Below are positions 54,468 through 62,144 of a stretch of 64,000 bases of DNA, piece after piece. The notes beneath the pieces are model-generated. The model saw only the letters and a list, made by a program, of their open reading frames with translations, was not told the DNA's origin and did not search any database. Each line of letters begins with the position of its first letter. Positions within the stretch are counted from its first letter, which is position 1. Position numbers and translations under genes: made by a program. The DNA is from Sphingobacterium arenae (GTDB lineage: Bacteria > Bacteroidota > Bacteroidia > Sphingobacteriales > Sphingobacteriaceae), in the NCBI RefSeq assembly GCF_014692505.1, contig NZ_JACNYK010000003.1:186001-250000 (forward strand). Reading direction: 5' to 3'.

Positions 54468-55367
54468 ATGAGCAAAGTACCATTTAAAGGTGTAATCGCT
54501 TATCCGGTTACACCATTTGACTACAACGAGAATATTGATATTCCATTATTCAAAAAACAGGTAGAACGCTTGGTGACGGCAGGTTCTCACGGTATCGCTC
54601 CATTGGGAAGCACAGGTGTAATGCCTTACCTCAATGATGTCGAAAAAGAAGCCTTGACCGAAACCTGCATACAACAGGTAGCAGGCAGAGTACCTACATT
54701 GGTAGGTGTTTCTAACCTTACTACCGAGAAAACCGTTTACCACGCACAATTTGCCGAAAAAGCAGGTGCAACGGCTGTAATGATTATCCCGATGAGTTAT
54801 TGGAAATTGACCGATGACGAAATTGTGAATCATTACGATGCCGTTGCTTCCAAAATTTCCATTCCCATAATGGCATACAACAATCCCGCCACCGGTGGGG
54901 TGGATATGTCGCCTGCATTGCTAAAACGCTTGTTGGAAATTCCGAACGTAACGATGATAAAGGAAAGTACAGGCGATATTCAGCGTATGCACTATTTGAG
55001 AAAAGAATTGGGCGAAGAAGTGGCTTTTTTCAATGGTTCTAATCCGTTGGCATTGTCCGCTTTTTCGGCAGGTGCAAGGGGTTGGTGTACTGCCTCTCCT
55101 AATCTGATACCCGAACTCAATATTGCTCTTTATGAAGCCGTACAGGAAAGCGATTTGGAGAAAGCCCAAAGAATATTCTACAAACAGATTGATTTGTTGA
55201 AATTCATTGTGGCAAAAGGTCTTCCACGCTCCATTAAGGCAGGTTTAGACCTATTGGGAGTAGGTGGAGGCGGTTTCAAAAGTCCTTTGAAACCACTTAA
55301 TGAAAGTGAAATAGCGGAACTGGACAGTATACTTTCGGCTATTGAAAGTGAAGTTTATCAGTATTAA
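54468..55367 (+). CDS. DapA-family (dihydrodipicolinate synthase/N-acetylneuraminate lyase superfamily) aldolase or deaminase
   Basis: This 299-residue TIM-barrel protein has Schiff-base Lys165 ('TMIKESTGD') and conserved Tyr137 ('IMAYNNP'). The substrate loop reads 'GSTGVMPYL' where true dihydrodipicolinate synthases have G-T-T-G-E, so a keto acid other than pyruvate/aspartate-semialdehyde, or a deaminase role, is likely. It acts on 2-oxo acids through a lysine imine. Next to cupin, thioredoxin-like and ferredoxin genes, it may belong to an amino-acid catabolic or modifying pathway. Probably not the lysine-pathway enzyme. Confidence 0.85.
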   Translation: MSKVPFKGVIAYPVTPFDYNENIDIPLFKKQVERLVTAGSHGIAPLGSTGVMPYLNDVEKEALTETCIQQVAGRVPTLVGVSNLTTEKTVYHAQFAEKAGATAVMIIPMSYWKLTDDEIVNHYDAVASKISIPIMAYNNPATGGVDMSPALLKRLLEIPNVTMIKESTGDIQRMHYLRKELGEEVAFFNGSNPLALSAFSAGARGWCTASPNLIPELNIALYEAVQESDLEKAQRIFYKQIDLLKFIVAKGLPRSIKAGLDLLGVGGGGFKSPLKPLNESEIAELDSILSAIESEVYQY

Positions 55368-55390
55368 CCATCATTCTAAAACAAAGTAAA

Positions 55391-55621
55391 ATGGCAAAAG
55401 CAATTTTTTATCACGCAGGTTGTCCTGTATGCGTAAGTGCAGAAAAGGACATTTTAAATCTCATACCTGAAAATGAGGTTGAGGTAATCCATTTGGGAGT
55501 GGACAAATCAAAAGTAAAAGATGCAGAAAGTACAGGTGTAAAATCTGTTCCTGCATTGGTTTTGTCTAACGGCAATGTGTTACACATCAACTTTGGTGCT
55601 TCAATAGAAGATTTAAAGTAA
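55391..55621 (+). CDS. Small thioredoxin/glutaredoxin-like protein
   Basis: This 76-residue thioredoxin-fold protein has a C-P-V-C active site (residues 11-14, 'HAGCPVC') and the cis-Pro loop 'KSVPALVL' (about 51-58). It is shorter than thioredoxin and similar to mini-thioredoxins/glutaredoxins. It probably reduces or transfers electrons to a partner in the cluster; the ferredoxin gene follows. It is the last gene before an internal terminator. Confidence 0.82.
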   Translation: MAKAIFYHAGCPVCVSAEKDILNLIPENEVEVIHLGVDKSKVKDAESTGVKSVPALVLSNGNVLHINFGASIEDLK

Positions 55622-55631
55622 CCACAATCTC

Positions 55632-55662
55632 AAAGCCCGAAAGCAGTGCACTTTCGGGCTTT
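55632..55662 (+). terminator. Hairpin terminator after the thioredoxin-like gene
   Basis: A 12-base stem (55632-55643 with 55651-55662) closes a 7-base loop starting 11 bases after the stop codon. The T-run is short, so partial readthrough is possible. Confidence 0.75.
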
Positions 55663-55706
55663 GTACATTATTGTTTCAGTGATACGTTAAAACAAGCAAA
55701 TATAAT

Positions 55707-56039
55707 ATGAATCCGAAAGAAGAAACTAAACTTGCCGAAGCCCAAGACGGGAAATCGGAAAACGTGGAAGTAACATTGACACTGGGCGGTGCTACAAAGC
55801 ATATCCAATGGAATAAGCAAATACCATTGCTTGATGCGATGCGCAATGCCGGGGTTAATGCTCCGCATTCCTGTTGCAGAGGTACTTGTGGCACTTGCGT
55901 ATGCAAATTGGAAGAGGGCGAAGTACGTTTAAAAAGGAATTTCGTTCTTTCTGAAGCTCATATACAGCAGGGTTTGATTTTGACTTGTGTAGCAGTTCCC
56001 ATAAGTACAAGCATTAAGATAAACTATGACGAACTTTAG
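55707..56039 (+). CDS. 2Fe-2S plant-type ferredoxin domain protein
   Basis: This 110-residue protein has the C-x4-C-x2-C cluster motif at Cys56, Cys61 and Cys64 ('SCCRGTCGTC') and the last ligand Cys94 ('LILTCVAVP'), the pattern of plant-type [2Fe-2S] domains found at the C-terminus of oxygenase reductases. The first 20 residues are polar. It donates electrons to an oxygenase or dehydrogenase that is not obvious in the window; the cupins are candidates. It lies 12 bases before a GNAT gene. Confidence 0.88.
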   Translation: MNPKEETKLAEAQDGKSENVEVTLTLGGATKHIQWNKQIPLLDAMRNAGVNAPHSCCRGTCGTCVCKLEEGEVRLKRNFVLSEAHIQQGLILTCVAVPISTSIKINYDEL

Positions 56040-56051
56040 TATTATTGAAAA

Positions 56052-56594
56052 ATGAGCATCAACATTCTTCAGCCCATATTGGAAAACGAAAAAGCAATCC
56101 TTTATCCTTTGCAGGATAAAGATTTTGAGGCTTTATATGCCGTAGCATCCGACCCCAAAATTTGGGAACAGCACCCAAACAAAGATCGTTGGAAAAAAGA
56201 TGTATTTAAAACATTCTTTGACCTTGCAATGCAAAGCAAAGGTGCATTTAAAATCGTGGATAAAACCACAGATGATATTATCGGAAGCACACGTATTTAC
56301 AATTACGACCAACAGGAAAACAACATTTTCGTAGGCTATACCTTTTACGCCATAGCATATTGGGGAAAGGGTATTAACCGTTTGGTAAAAGCCACCATAT
56401 TGGATTATACTTTTCAATTCGTTTCAAAGGTGTATTTCCATATCGGGGCAAATAATATCCGTTCGCAGGTTGCCATTGAGCGTATCGGTGCTGAAAAAAT
56501 TGCGGAGGAAGTAGTAACTTATCCCGATGGAACATCACGACTAAATTTTTTGTACGAAATAAGCAAAGACAGATGGTGTAAACCGAAACAGTAA
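56052..56594 (+). CDS. GNAT-family N-acetyltransferase, RimJ/RimL-like
   Basis: This 180-residue protein has the RimJ/L-type acetyltransferase layout: 'LYPLQDKDFEALYAVASDPKIWEQHP' at the start, 'IIGSTRIYNYD', 'VGYTFYAIAYWGKGINRLV' as the acetyl-CoA loop, and 'HIGANNIRSQVAIERIGAEK' near the end. This group acylates N-termini of ribosomal proteins, aminoacyl groups and small amines, so substrate is open. It is the last gene of the unit, 12 bases after the ferredoxin. Confidence 0.87.
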   Translation: MSINILQPILENEKAILYPLQDKDFEALYAVASDPKIWEQHPNKDRWKKDVFKTFFDLAMQSKGAFKIVDKTTDDIIGSTRIYNYDQQENNIFVGYTFYAIAYWGKGINRLVKATILDYTFQFVSKVYFHIGANNIRSQVAIERIGAEKIAEEVVTYPDGTSRLNFLYEISKDRWCKPKQ

Positions 56595-56659
56595 TAAGTG
56601 TTCTCTTGGACTACCTACTTATCCCTAAACTGTACTACCAGGCTAATCCTGTTATCTTA

Positions 56660-56667
56660 TACTTTTG
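56660..56667 (+). promoter_or_regulatory. Candidate -7 element of the second unit of the cluster
   Basis: TACTTTTG matches TAnnTTTG and lies 27 bases before the GNAT start at 56695. It separates the aminotransferase/tRNA-like unit from the cupin/DapA unit. Confidence 0.5.
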
Positions 56668-56694
56668 CGTTATAAATCAAAATAATTTATCGAA

Positions 56695-57141
56695 ATGGAG
56701 TACAATATTAAAAAAGTAGGGTTAAAAGATTTAGACACAACAGCAGCGTTATTTAACCTCTATCGGGTTTTTTACCGCCAAGCAGACGATTACGAAAAAT
56801 GTAAAAAGTTTATACAGGAACGGTTGAACAATGAGCAGTCGCATATTTTTGTCGTGTATGCAGGCGACAAAGCAGTCGGATTTGTTCAGTTGTACAAACT
56901 CTATCATTATATCAAACTTCAAAAGCAGTGGTTATTGAGTGATTTGTTCGTTCATCCCGATTACAGAGGTAAAGGGCTTTCGGTAGCTTTGATAGACCGG
57001 GCAAAACAATGGTGCGATGAAACAGGGGCTTGCGGATTGATGCTTGAAACCGAAAAAACAAACGACATTGGCAACAAACTCTATCCACGTTGCGGTTTTG
57101 AGTACGATGGCAATCACAATTATTACTATTGGTGGAAGTAA
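56695..57141 (+). CDS. GNAT-family N-acetyltransferase
   Basis: This 148-residue protein has a GNAT fold with 'LKDLDTTAALFNLYRVFYRQ', 'KAVGFVQLY', the acetyl-CoA loop 'HPDYRGKGLSVALIDRAKQW' (about 87-106) and 'ETEKTNDIGNKLYPRCGFEYDG' near the end. Substrate not identified. First gene of the second unit, followed after 48 bases by the aminotransferase. Confidence 0.87.
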   Translation: MEYNIKKVGLKDLDTTAALFNLYRVFYRQADDYEKCKKFIQERLNNEQSHIFVVYAGDKAVGFVQLYKLYHYIKLQKQWLLSDLFVHPDYRGKGLSVALIDRAKQWCDETGACGLMLETEKTNDIGNKLYPRCGFEYDGNHNYYYWWK

Positions 57142-57189
57142 CAAAAAAGACGGACTATATCGGTTCACATTTTTCATAAAGTCAGCAAA

Positions 57190-58320
57190 ATGAAATTATT
57201 TGATGTTTACAAAAGAATAGATACAGAGATTATAAAAGGCAAAGAACGTTTCGTATGGGATGCCAAAGGCAATCAATATTTGGATATGTTTGGCGGTCAC
57301 GCAGTGATTTCAATTGGGCATTTACATCCGCATTATATGGATAGATTGACCAGTCAATTAAAACATTTGGGGTTCTATTCAAATAGTGTCCGTCTGTCTT
57401 TGCAAGAGCAATTAGCCGAAAAGTTGGGAAAAGTCTGCGGTAAAGAAAACCACCAATTATTCCTGTGCAATTCGGGAGCAGAAGCAAACGAGAATGCCCT
57501 AAAATTGGCTTCTTTTGCTAACGGGAGAAAGAAAATCATTGCTTTTACAGGAGCATTTCACGGAAGAACTTCATTAGCGGTGGCGACAACAGATAATCCG
57601 GCAATCATCGCACCTGTCAATGAAACGGATAACGTGATTTTTCTGTCACATAATGATATACAGGCTTTAGAAGAAACGTTTGCAAAATATAAAGAACAAA
57701 TATCTTCTGTAATAATAGAGGGTATTCAAGGTGTAAGTGGTATTTATATTTCCAAACCGGAATTTTTGCAACGAATACGCACACTTTGCAATGCGTATGG
57801 GGCTTATTTTATAGGAGATGCTGTACAGTGCGGATATGGTAGAACAGGGAAATTTTTCGCTCACGATTATGCTTGTGTCGAAGCCGATATATATACCGTT
57901 GCCAAAGGAATGGGCAACGGTTTTCCGATAGCAGGGCTTATTATCAGCCCGAAATTTACCGCTAAAACGGGAATGCTCGGAACTACCTTTGGGGGAAACC
58001 CTTTAGCCTGTGCTTCGGCTTTAGCGGTATTGGAAATTTTTGAAGAAGAAAACTTGATTGAAAATGCTTTGCACATCGGTGATTACCTCAAAACTGAACT
58101 GGAAAAGTTTACGGAAATAAAAGAAGTTCGGGGAAAAGGTTTAATGATAGGGATTGAATTACTGGGAAGGTATAAGGACTTACGTAAAAATCTTATCAAC
58201 AAACATCGTATAATAACAGGCGAAGCCGGACAGCATGTAATCCGTTTGCTTCCGGCATTGAACATCACAAAGGGAGAAGCAGATTTATTTCTAACGGCAA
58301 TAAAAAGCGAATTGAAATAA
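57190..58320 (+). CDS. Class III PLP-dependent aminotransferase (acetylornithine/succinyl-DAP type-like)
   Basis: This 376-residue protein has the class III signature: PLP Lys239 in 'TVAKGMGNGFPIAG', and Asp210 in 'IGDAVQCGYGRTG', where family members usually read D-E-V-Q-x-G; here the Glu is Ala. 'NSGAEANENALKLA' and 'AFHGRTSLA' bind PLP phosphate. It transfers amino groups between omega-amino compounds and 2-oxoglutarate; the acetylornithine group is closest by length. A tRNA-like sequence follows 6 bases after the stop codon. With the DapA-like gene it could form or degrade a diamino acid. Confidence 0.88.
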   Translation: MKLFDVYKRIDTEIIKGKERFVWDAKGNQYLDMFGGHAVISIGHLHPHYMDRLTSQLKHLGFYSNSVRLSLQEQLAEKLGKVCGKENHQLFLCNSGAEANENALKLASFANGRKKIIAFTGAFHGRTSLAVATTDNPAIIAPVNETDNVIFLSHNDIQALEETFAKYKEQISSVIIEGIQGVSGIYISKPEFLQRIRTLCNAYGAYFIGDAVQCGYGRTGKFFAHDYACVEADIYTVAKGMGNGFPIAGLIISPKFTAKTGMLGTTFGGNPLACASALAVLEIFEEENLIENALHIGDYLKTELEKFTEIKEVRGKGLMIGIELLGRYKDLRKNLINKHRIITGEAGQHVIRLLPALNITKGEADLFLTAIKSELK

Positions 58321-58326
58321 TGAAAC

Positions 58327-58397
58327 GGTCGGGTGGTCGAGTGGTTGGACAAGGGTACGAAGTACCTTTTACAGTGGTTCAAATCCACTCCCGACCT
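58327..58397 (+). tRNA. tRNA-like cloverleaf, anticodon GAA (Phe-type) with C at position 33, inside an operon
   Basis: The 71-base segment folds as a tRNA: a 7-pair acceptor stem (58327-58333 with 58390-58396), a D arm with GTC/GAC and G18-G19, an anticodon stem AGGGT/ACCTT (one G-U pair), a perfect 5-pair T stem with loop TTCAAAT, and a 4-base variable loop. The anticodon loop is ACGAAGT, giving GAA. Unlike normal tRNAs, position 33 is C rather than U, position 21 is U, and the discriminator is U with no encoded CCA. Two further pairs (A32-U38, C33-G62) could close the loop to a GAA triloop. It lies between the aminotransferase stop (58320) and the kinase start (58415), in the same direction. 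Confidence 0.6.
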
Positions 58398-58414
58398 CAA
58401 TTTTTATTGAATGG

Positions 58415-59247
58415 ATGACAGAAAACAAAACAATTATAATTCATAGCAAGGTTTCTATCGGGTATGTAGGTAGCAATACAACATCATTCGTTTTGCAAAC
58501 GGGCGGTTATGAGGTTATAACCATACCAACGGTTTTATATTCCAATCATCTTGGTCATACGACCGTTGGTGGCGGTAAAATTCCCGAAGATTTGTTGTCG
58601 GCTATTTTAAAAGGCATTTTAAAACTGGAAATTTTAAAGGGTGTTTCAACGGTTATCACAGGGTTTATGGGTTCGGCAAAACAGGTCATGATAATAGCGG
58701 ATTTTATCAGAACGATAAAGAAATACAAACCCGAAACGCTTTATTATGCGACCCTGTAATGGGAGATACAGACAAAGGGCAATATGTTGAACCGGATGTT
58801 CCGAATGCCATTATCGAACATCTTGTTCCTTTAGCAGACTTGCTTACGCCCAATCAATTTGAAGCAGAAAGGATTATCAACAAACAAATTGGAGACGTAG
58901 AAAACATAACCCTATCACTGCGAGAGCAGTTTGATTTGTCGAAACAGAAAATTGTAATTACAGGCGGTGGCTTTGATGGTTTACGAAAAGATTTAATTTA
59001 CAACTGTATTGTAGAAAACAAGAATTGCGACATTATCAAAACACGAAAGATAGACCTGCATCCACCCGGAACAGGCGAACTGTTCACGACACATTTATAC
59101 CTTTCGATGCTTCGGGGAATGAAACTTAGGGATGCCGTTGCGTTATCGGGAGATATACTTTCGGCAGTTCTTCTTAAAATGCTCAATGACAGTAGAACAG
59201 AATTTGAATTAAGGGATATTTTGTTTTCAATGAATATTCTAAAATAA
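58415..59247 (+). pseudogene. Pyridoxal kinase-like gene split by a one-base frameshift
   Basis: Two adjacent frames, 58415-58759 (114 residues) and 58759-59247 (162 residues), together match the length of a PdxK/PdxY kinase (about 280). The first ends 'ETLYYATL'; one extra T near 58750 would restore the conserved 'YYCDPVMGDTDKG'. The downstream frame starts at ATG 58759, overlapping the TAA (TAATG), so it could be translated by coupling. The conserved 'GTGD' catalytic loop reads 'PPGTGELFTTHL', with Glu in place of the catalytic Asp. 'LTPNQFEAE' and 'VITGGGF' fit the family. Either a decaying kinase, a two-chain enzyme or a sequencing error. Confidence 0.72.
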
Positions 59248-59250
59248 ATA

Positions 59251-59976
59251 ATGATGAATATATTCGACCTAATCATAAACGACAAAGAACAGGTAACTCT
59301 AAACGATATGTTCCTTGATGAAACCAACACGCAAAAGTTTGTACAGCTTATTAAGGAACATATCTATATTGAAGAATTGAGCCAATACGGACTGCCTGTA
59401 AATAACAAAATATTGCTTCATGGCAGTTCTGGCTGTGGCAAGACGATGACGGCCAAAGCCATTGCACAGGCATTGGGTAAAAACATTCTCATACTCAATT
59501 TAAGTAATGTAGTTTGTTCACGCATTGGCGAAACATCGCAGAATATCAAACAGGTATTTGACAAAGCAGGCAGGGAAAAAGCTGTTTTATTTTTAGACGA
59601 ATTTGACCAGATAGGAAAAGCAAGGGGCAACGATGATAAAGACGTAGGTGAAATGCGAAGATTGGTAAACACGCTCATTCAGTTGATAGATTACTATCCC
59701 GAACAAGCACTATTGCTTTGTGCAACCAATCACCCCAAAATTATTGATACAGCTTTGTTAAGGCGGTTTCAGTTACGGATAAATTTTGAAATGCCCTTAC
59801 CCGAAATTTTAGATAAATATTACGATAAGCTATTATCCCGTTTTCCAAAGGAATTGCATAATATAGAACGTAAATACAACATCTCATTTGCAGAAGCCAA
59901 AGACCATACGTTTACGGCAGTAAAATCGTTGCTGATTAAGGAATTGGAAGAAAAACAAAAATGTGCAGAAGTATGA
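59251..59976 (+). CDS. AAA-family ATPase, small
   Basis: This 241-residue single-domain AAA ATPase has Walker A 'GSSGCGKT' (58-65), Walker B 'VLFLDEFD' (Asp116, Glu117), a sensor Asn in 'LLCATNHP', and the 'LLRRF' arginine finger region. The layout resembles the ATPase part of proteasome-like or FtsH-type AAA proteins but with no protease, zinc or other partner domain, so it probably remodels another protein. It starts 3 bases after the kinase stop and overlaps the YggS gene by 4 bases. Partner unknown. Confidence 0.85.
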   Translation: MMNIFDLIINDKEQVTLNDMFLDETNTQKFVQLIKEHIYIEELSQYGLPVNNKILLHGSSGCGKTMTAKAIAQALGKNILILNLSNVVCSRIGETSQNIKQVFDKAGREKAVLFLDEFDQIGKARGNDDKDVGEMRRLVNTLIQLIDYYPEQALLLCATNHPKIIDTALLRRFQLRINFEMPLPEILDKYYDKLLSRFPKELHNIERKYNISFAEAKDHTFTAVKSLLIKELEEKQKCAEV

Positions 59977-60707
59977 GCGAAGAAATCCTACAAAACATTG
60001 TCGTCATACAAGAGCGGATAAACAACGCCTGTAAAGAAAACGGCAGAAACCCCAATGAAGTTAAATTACTATTGGCAACTAAAACCGTTCCTGGGGAACG
60101 TATCAAAATTGTATTACAGGCAGGATATACACTAATAGCAGAAAACAAGGTACAGGAACTAAAAGAGAAATACGAGGGCTTAAAAGAAATTTCGCACACC
60201 AATCATTTTATTGGGCATTTGCAGACCAACAAAATAAAAGATCTTTTGAAATATAACGTGTCTTGCATTCAGTCGCTTGACCGTTTGGATTTGGCAGAAA
60301 AACTACATCAACGCTTACAGTTTGAAAACAAAACCATTGAAGTATTGATACAGGTAAATACTTCTTTTGAAGAAAGCAAATTTGGGGCTAGTCCCGATAA
60401 TGTGATAGAATTAATAAAGCAGGTATCGCAGTTTGAAACCATAAAAATTAAAGGTTTGATGACGATTGGTCTATTTAGTGCCGACACTGAAAAGGTGCGT
60501 AAATGTTTCCGTTTACTCAAAGATATTCAACAACAGATTATTAATTTAAACATAGCTAACGTACAAATGCAGGAACTGTCTATGGGTATGAGTGGCGATA
60601 TGGAAACGGCTATTGCAGAGGGGGCAACCATTGTAAGAGTAGGTACAGCTATATTCGGCCAAAGATCAACACCCGATAGCTACTATTGGAATGAAAATAA
60701 AGACTAA
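59973..60707 (+). CDS. YggS/PLPBP-family PLP-binding protein
   Basis: This is 244 residues from ATG 59973, which overlaps the AAA stop as ATGA (an ATG at 59961 is four codons earlier). PLP Lys37 lies in 'LLLATKTVPGERI', matching the first-strand lysine of the alanine-racemase-like N-terminal domain fold. Further marks are 'HFIGHLQTNKIKDLL', 'CIQSLDR', 'LIQVNTSFEESKFGA' and 'LSMGMSGDMETAIAEGATIVRVGTAIFG' (in pieces). The family maintains PLP balance and has no proven catalytic activity. A second copy is normally found elsewhere in the genome; this one sits in the PLP cluster. Confidence 0.9.
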   Translation: MSEEILQNIVVIQERINNACKENGRNPNEVKLLLATKTVPGERIKIVLQAGYTLIAENKVQELKEKYEGLKEISHTNHFIGHLQTNKIKDLLKYNVSCIQSLDRLDLAEKLHQRLQFENKTIEVLIQVNTSFEESKFGASPDNVIELIKQVSQFETIKIKGLMTIGLFSADTEKVRKCFRLLKDIQQQIINLNIANVQMQELSMGMSGDMETAIAEGATIVRVGTAIFGQRSTPDSYYWNENKD

Positions 60708-60710
60708 ATA

Positions 60711-60896
60711 ATGAAAATACATTTTATTCAACACGAAACATTTGAAGCACCCGGTGCTTATTCGGAATGGGCAAAAAAAGAAAGCATACAATCAGTTTTT
60801 CAAAAATGTATGCACATAATAAATGAGGGGTATTGTAAAAAAGCAATTGATGACTTAGAAAACCAAATAAGTGAACTGATTTACCTTTGCCCTTGA
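60711..60896 (+). pseudogene. Truncated type 1 glutamine amidotransferase gene
   Basis: The 61-residue frame starts with 'MKIHFIQHETFEAPGAYSEWA', the N-terminal strand and loop of class I glutamine amidotransferase-like proteins of about 230 residues. After about residue 25 the sequence ('FQKCMHIINEGYCKKAIDD') no longer matches, and the Cys-His-Glu triad part is absent. It therefore looks like a gene cut by recombination at the right edge of the acquired segment. Confidence 0.55.
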
Positions 60897-60899
60897 AAA

Positions 60900-61000
60900 T
60901 GGAACGAATAGCATGGGATTGGCTCAGCCCCGCAGCTCCCGTGCTTGTCCCTGAGCCTCCATCGGATCGAACCCGGCCGACGCTTCTTTCGAATCCAGAT
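60900..61000. other. GC-rich structured non-coding segment next to tRNA-Lys
   Basis: Noticeably richer in G+C than its surroundings. GGCTCAG (60921-60927) is complementary to CTGAGCC (60951-60957), and TCGG (60962-60965) to CCGA (60977-60980). It contains a tRNA T-arm-like stretch on the minus strand but no complete tRNA. It may be a remnant of an integrated element or a small RNA. Confidence 0.35.
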
Positions 61001-61013
61001 ACTGTAAAACAAA

Positions 61014-61039
61014 AAAAGCTAATCGAAAGATTAGCTTTT
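61014..61039. terminator. Terminator downstream of tRNA-Lys
   Basis: An 11-base perfect stem (61014-61024 with 61029-61039) closes a GAAA loop. On the minus strand it is followed by a T-run (A-tract at 61011-61017), so it terminates the tRNA-Lys transcript. Confidence 0.85.
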
Positions 61040-61045
61040 CTTCTG

Positions 61046-61118
61046 TGATCCCGCTGGGATTCGAACCCAGGACCCATACATTAAAAGTGTATTGCTCTAC
61101 CAGCTGAGCTACGGAATC
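61046..61118 (-). tRNA. tRNA-Lys (anticodon TTT)
   Basis: This 73-base cloverleaf on the minus strand has a 7-pair acceptor stem (GATTCCG with CGGGATC, one G-U), a D arm with GCTC/GAGC and GG, an anticodon stem ATACA/TGTAT enclosing CTTTTAA (anticodon TTT) and a T arm CTGGG/CCCAG with loop TTCGAAT. The discriminator is A and CCA is not encoded. Confidence 0.95.
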
Positions 61119-61250
61119 TTACTTCGTGTGTTTGAAGTGTTGCAAAGGTAGAAAAAATGTTTACTCTTGCCAAATGCCAGCTTGTTTATTTTTAAGGCAT
61201 ATCTTTAACGGCCTGTTTTTCATTTAAATAATTTTTATTAGCTGTTGCGT

Positions 61251-62144
61251 TTACTTGACTGAATCACCGATTTTGATACAATCAACTTTGGAACTTGCTT
61301 TTATCATTCGATCTACTTGGTTTAAGTCTTGGCGTAAAGTTACATCCTCATAGCCCTTTTTTAACAGGAGATCATATGTCTCACGGCTTAGATACTGGTT
61401 AATTTCAAAATAGAGGTTACCTCCGGCCGACAAATGTTGTTTTCCCATTTCCGCGACAGCATCATAGAAAAGGAGTGGGGCCTGTTCTTCGACAAAAAGT
61501 GCTATATGCGGTTCATAGAGTAAAACGTTATTGTGCATGTCTTTTTGTTCGGCAGGGGTAATATAAGGAGGATTACTGACGATTACATCATACTGCTGAT
61601 TTTCTTGCATAAAGTCATCCCATTCTAAAATATCCGCTTGAATGAAATTTACAGAAAGGTTTAGGTTGGTGGCATTTGTACGGGCAACCTTTATAGCCGC
61701 CGTTTGCAGATCGATAGCATCCACCTGTGCTTGAGGTAGATTTTTTTTTAACGCTAGTGCGATACAGCCAGACCCGGTTCCAACGTCGAGTATCGATAAT
61801 TGTTCACTTCTTTTATGCTCCCTGACGATCCACTCCACTAACTCTTCAGTCTCAGAACGCGGGATTAACGTATGTTCATTCACCACTAGACGTAGACCAT
61901 AAAAATCAGCGATTCCTAGGATATGCTGTATCGGCCGCTCTGTTTGTAGCTCCTCCAGTATGCTCATAAATTGTTGTGACACCGTTTCCGTAATTTTATC
62001 TGCACTGTTTGATAGGTAATCGGTATTGTTTTTTCCTGTGACAAACGAGTAGGACATCAAAAAAAGCTGTTTAATTTCTCCCCGAGGATACAGGTGTGAC
62101 AAAGTTTCTTGATAGACGTTCGCGATATCCCTAAAATTTTTCAT
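61251..62144 (-). CDS. prmC: Peptide chain release factor N5-glutamine methyltransferase
   Basis: This 297-residue protein has an N-terminal helical domain (about 1-80) and the Rossmann-type methyltransferase domain with SAM motif 'VGTGSG' (121-126) and the catalytic N-P-P-Y at 191-194 ('VSNPPYI'). 'LIPRSETEELVEW' is a hallmark of PrmC. It methylates the Gln of the GGQ motif in RF1/RF2. Monocistronic, divergent from ribD. Confidence 0.94.
   Translation of the reverse strand: MKNFRDIANVYQETLSHLYPRGEIKQLFLMSYSFVTGKNNTDYLSNSADKITETVSQQFMSILEELQTERPIQHILGIADFYGLRLVVNEHTLIPRSETEELVEWIVREHKRSEQLSILDVGTGSGCIALALKKNLPQAQVDAIDLQTAAIKVARTNATNLNLSVNFIQADILEWDDFMQENQQYDVIVSNPPYITPAEQKDMHNNVLLYEPHIALFVEEQAPLLFYDAVAEMGKQHLSAGGNLYFEINQYLSRETYDLLLKKGYEDVTLRQDLNQVDRMIKASSKVDCIKIGDSVK

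Noticed and set aside
52065..60900. Insertion sequence or integrase gene at the acquired segment
   Set aside because: No DDE or tyrosine recombinase motif and no terminal inverted repeats were recognised; only remnants at both edges suggest mobility.
60724..61077. Minus-strand ORF of 117 residues across tRNA-Lys and the GC-rich segment
   Set aside because: It runs through the tRNA and its terminator, so it is not a protein gene.
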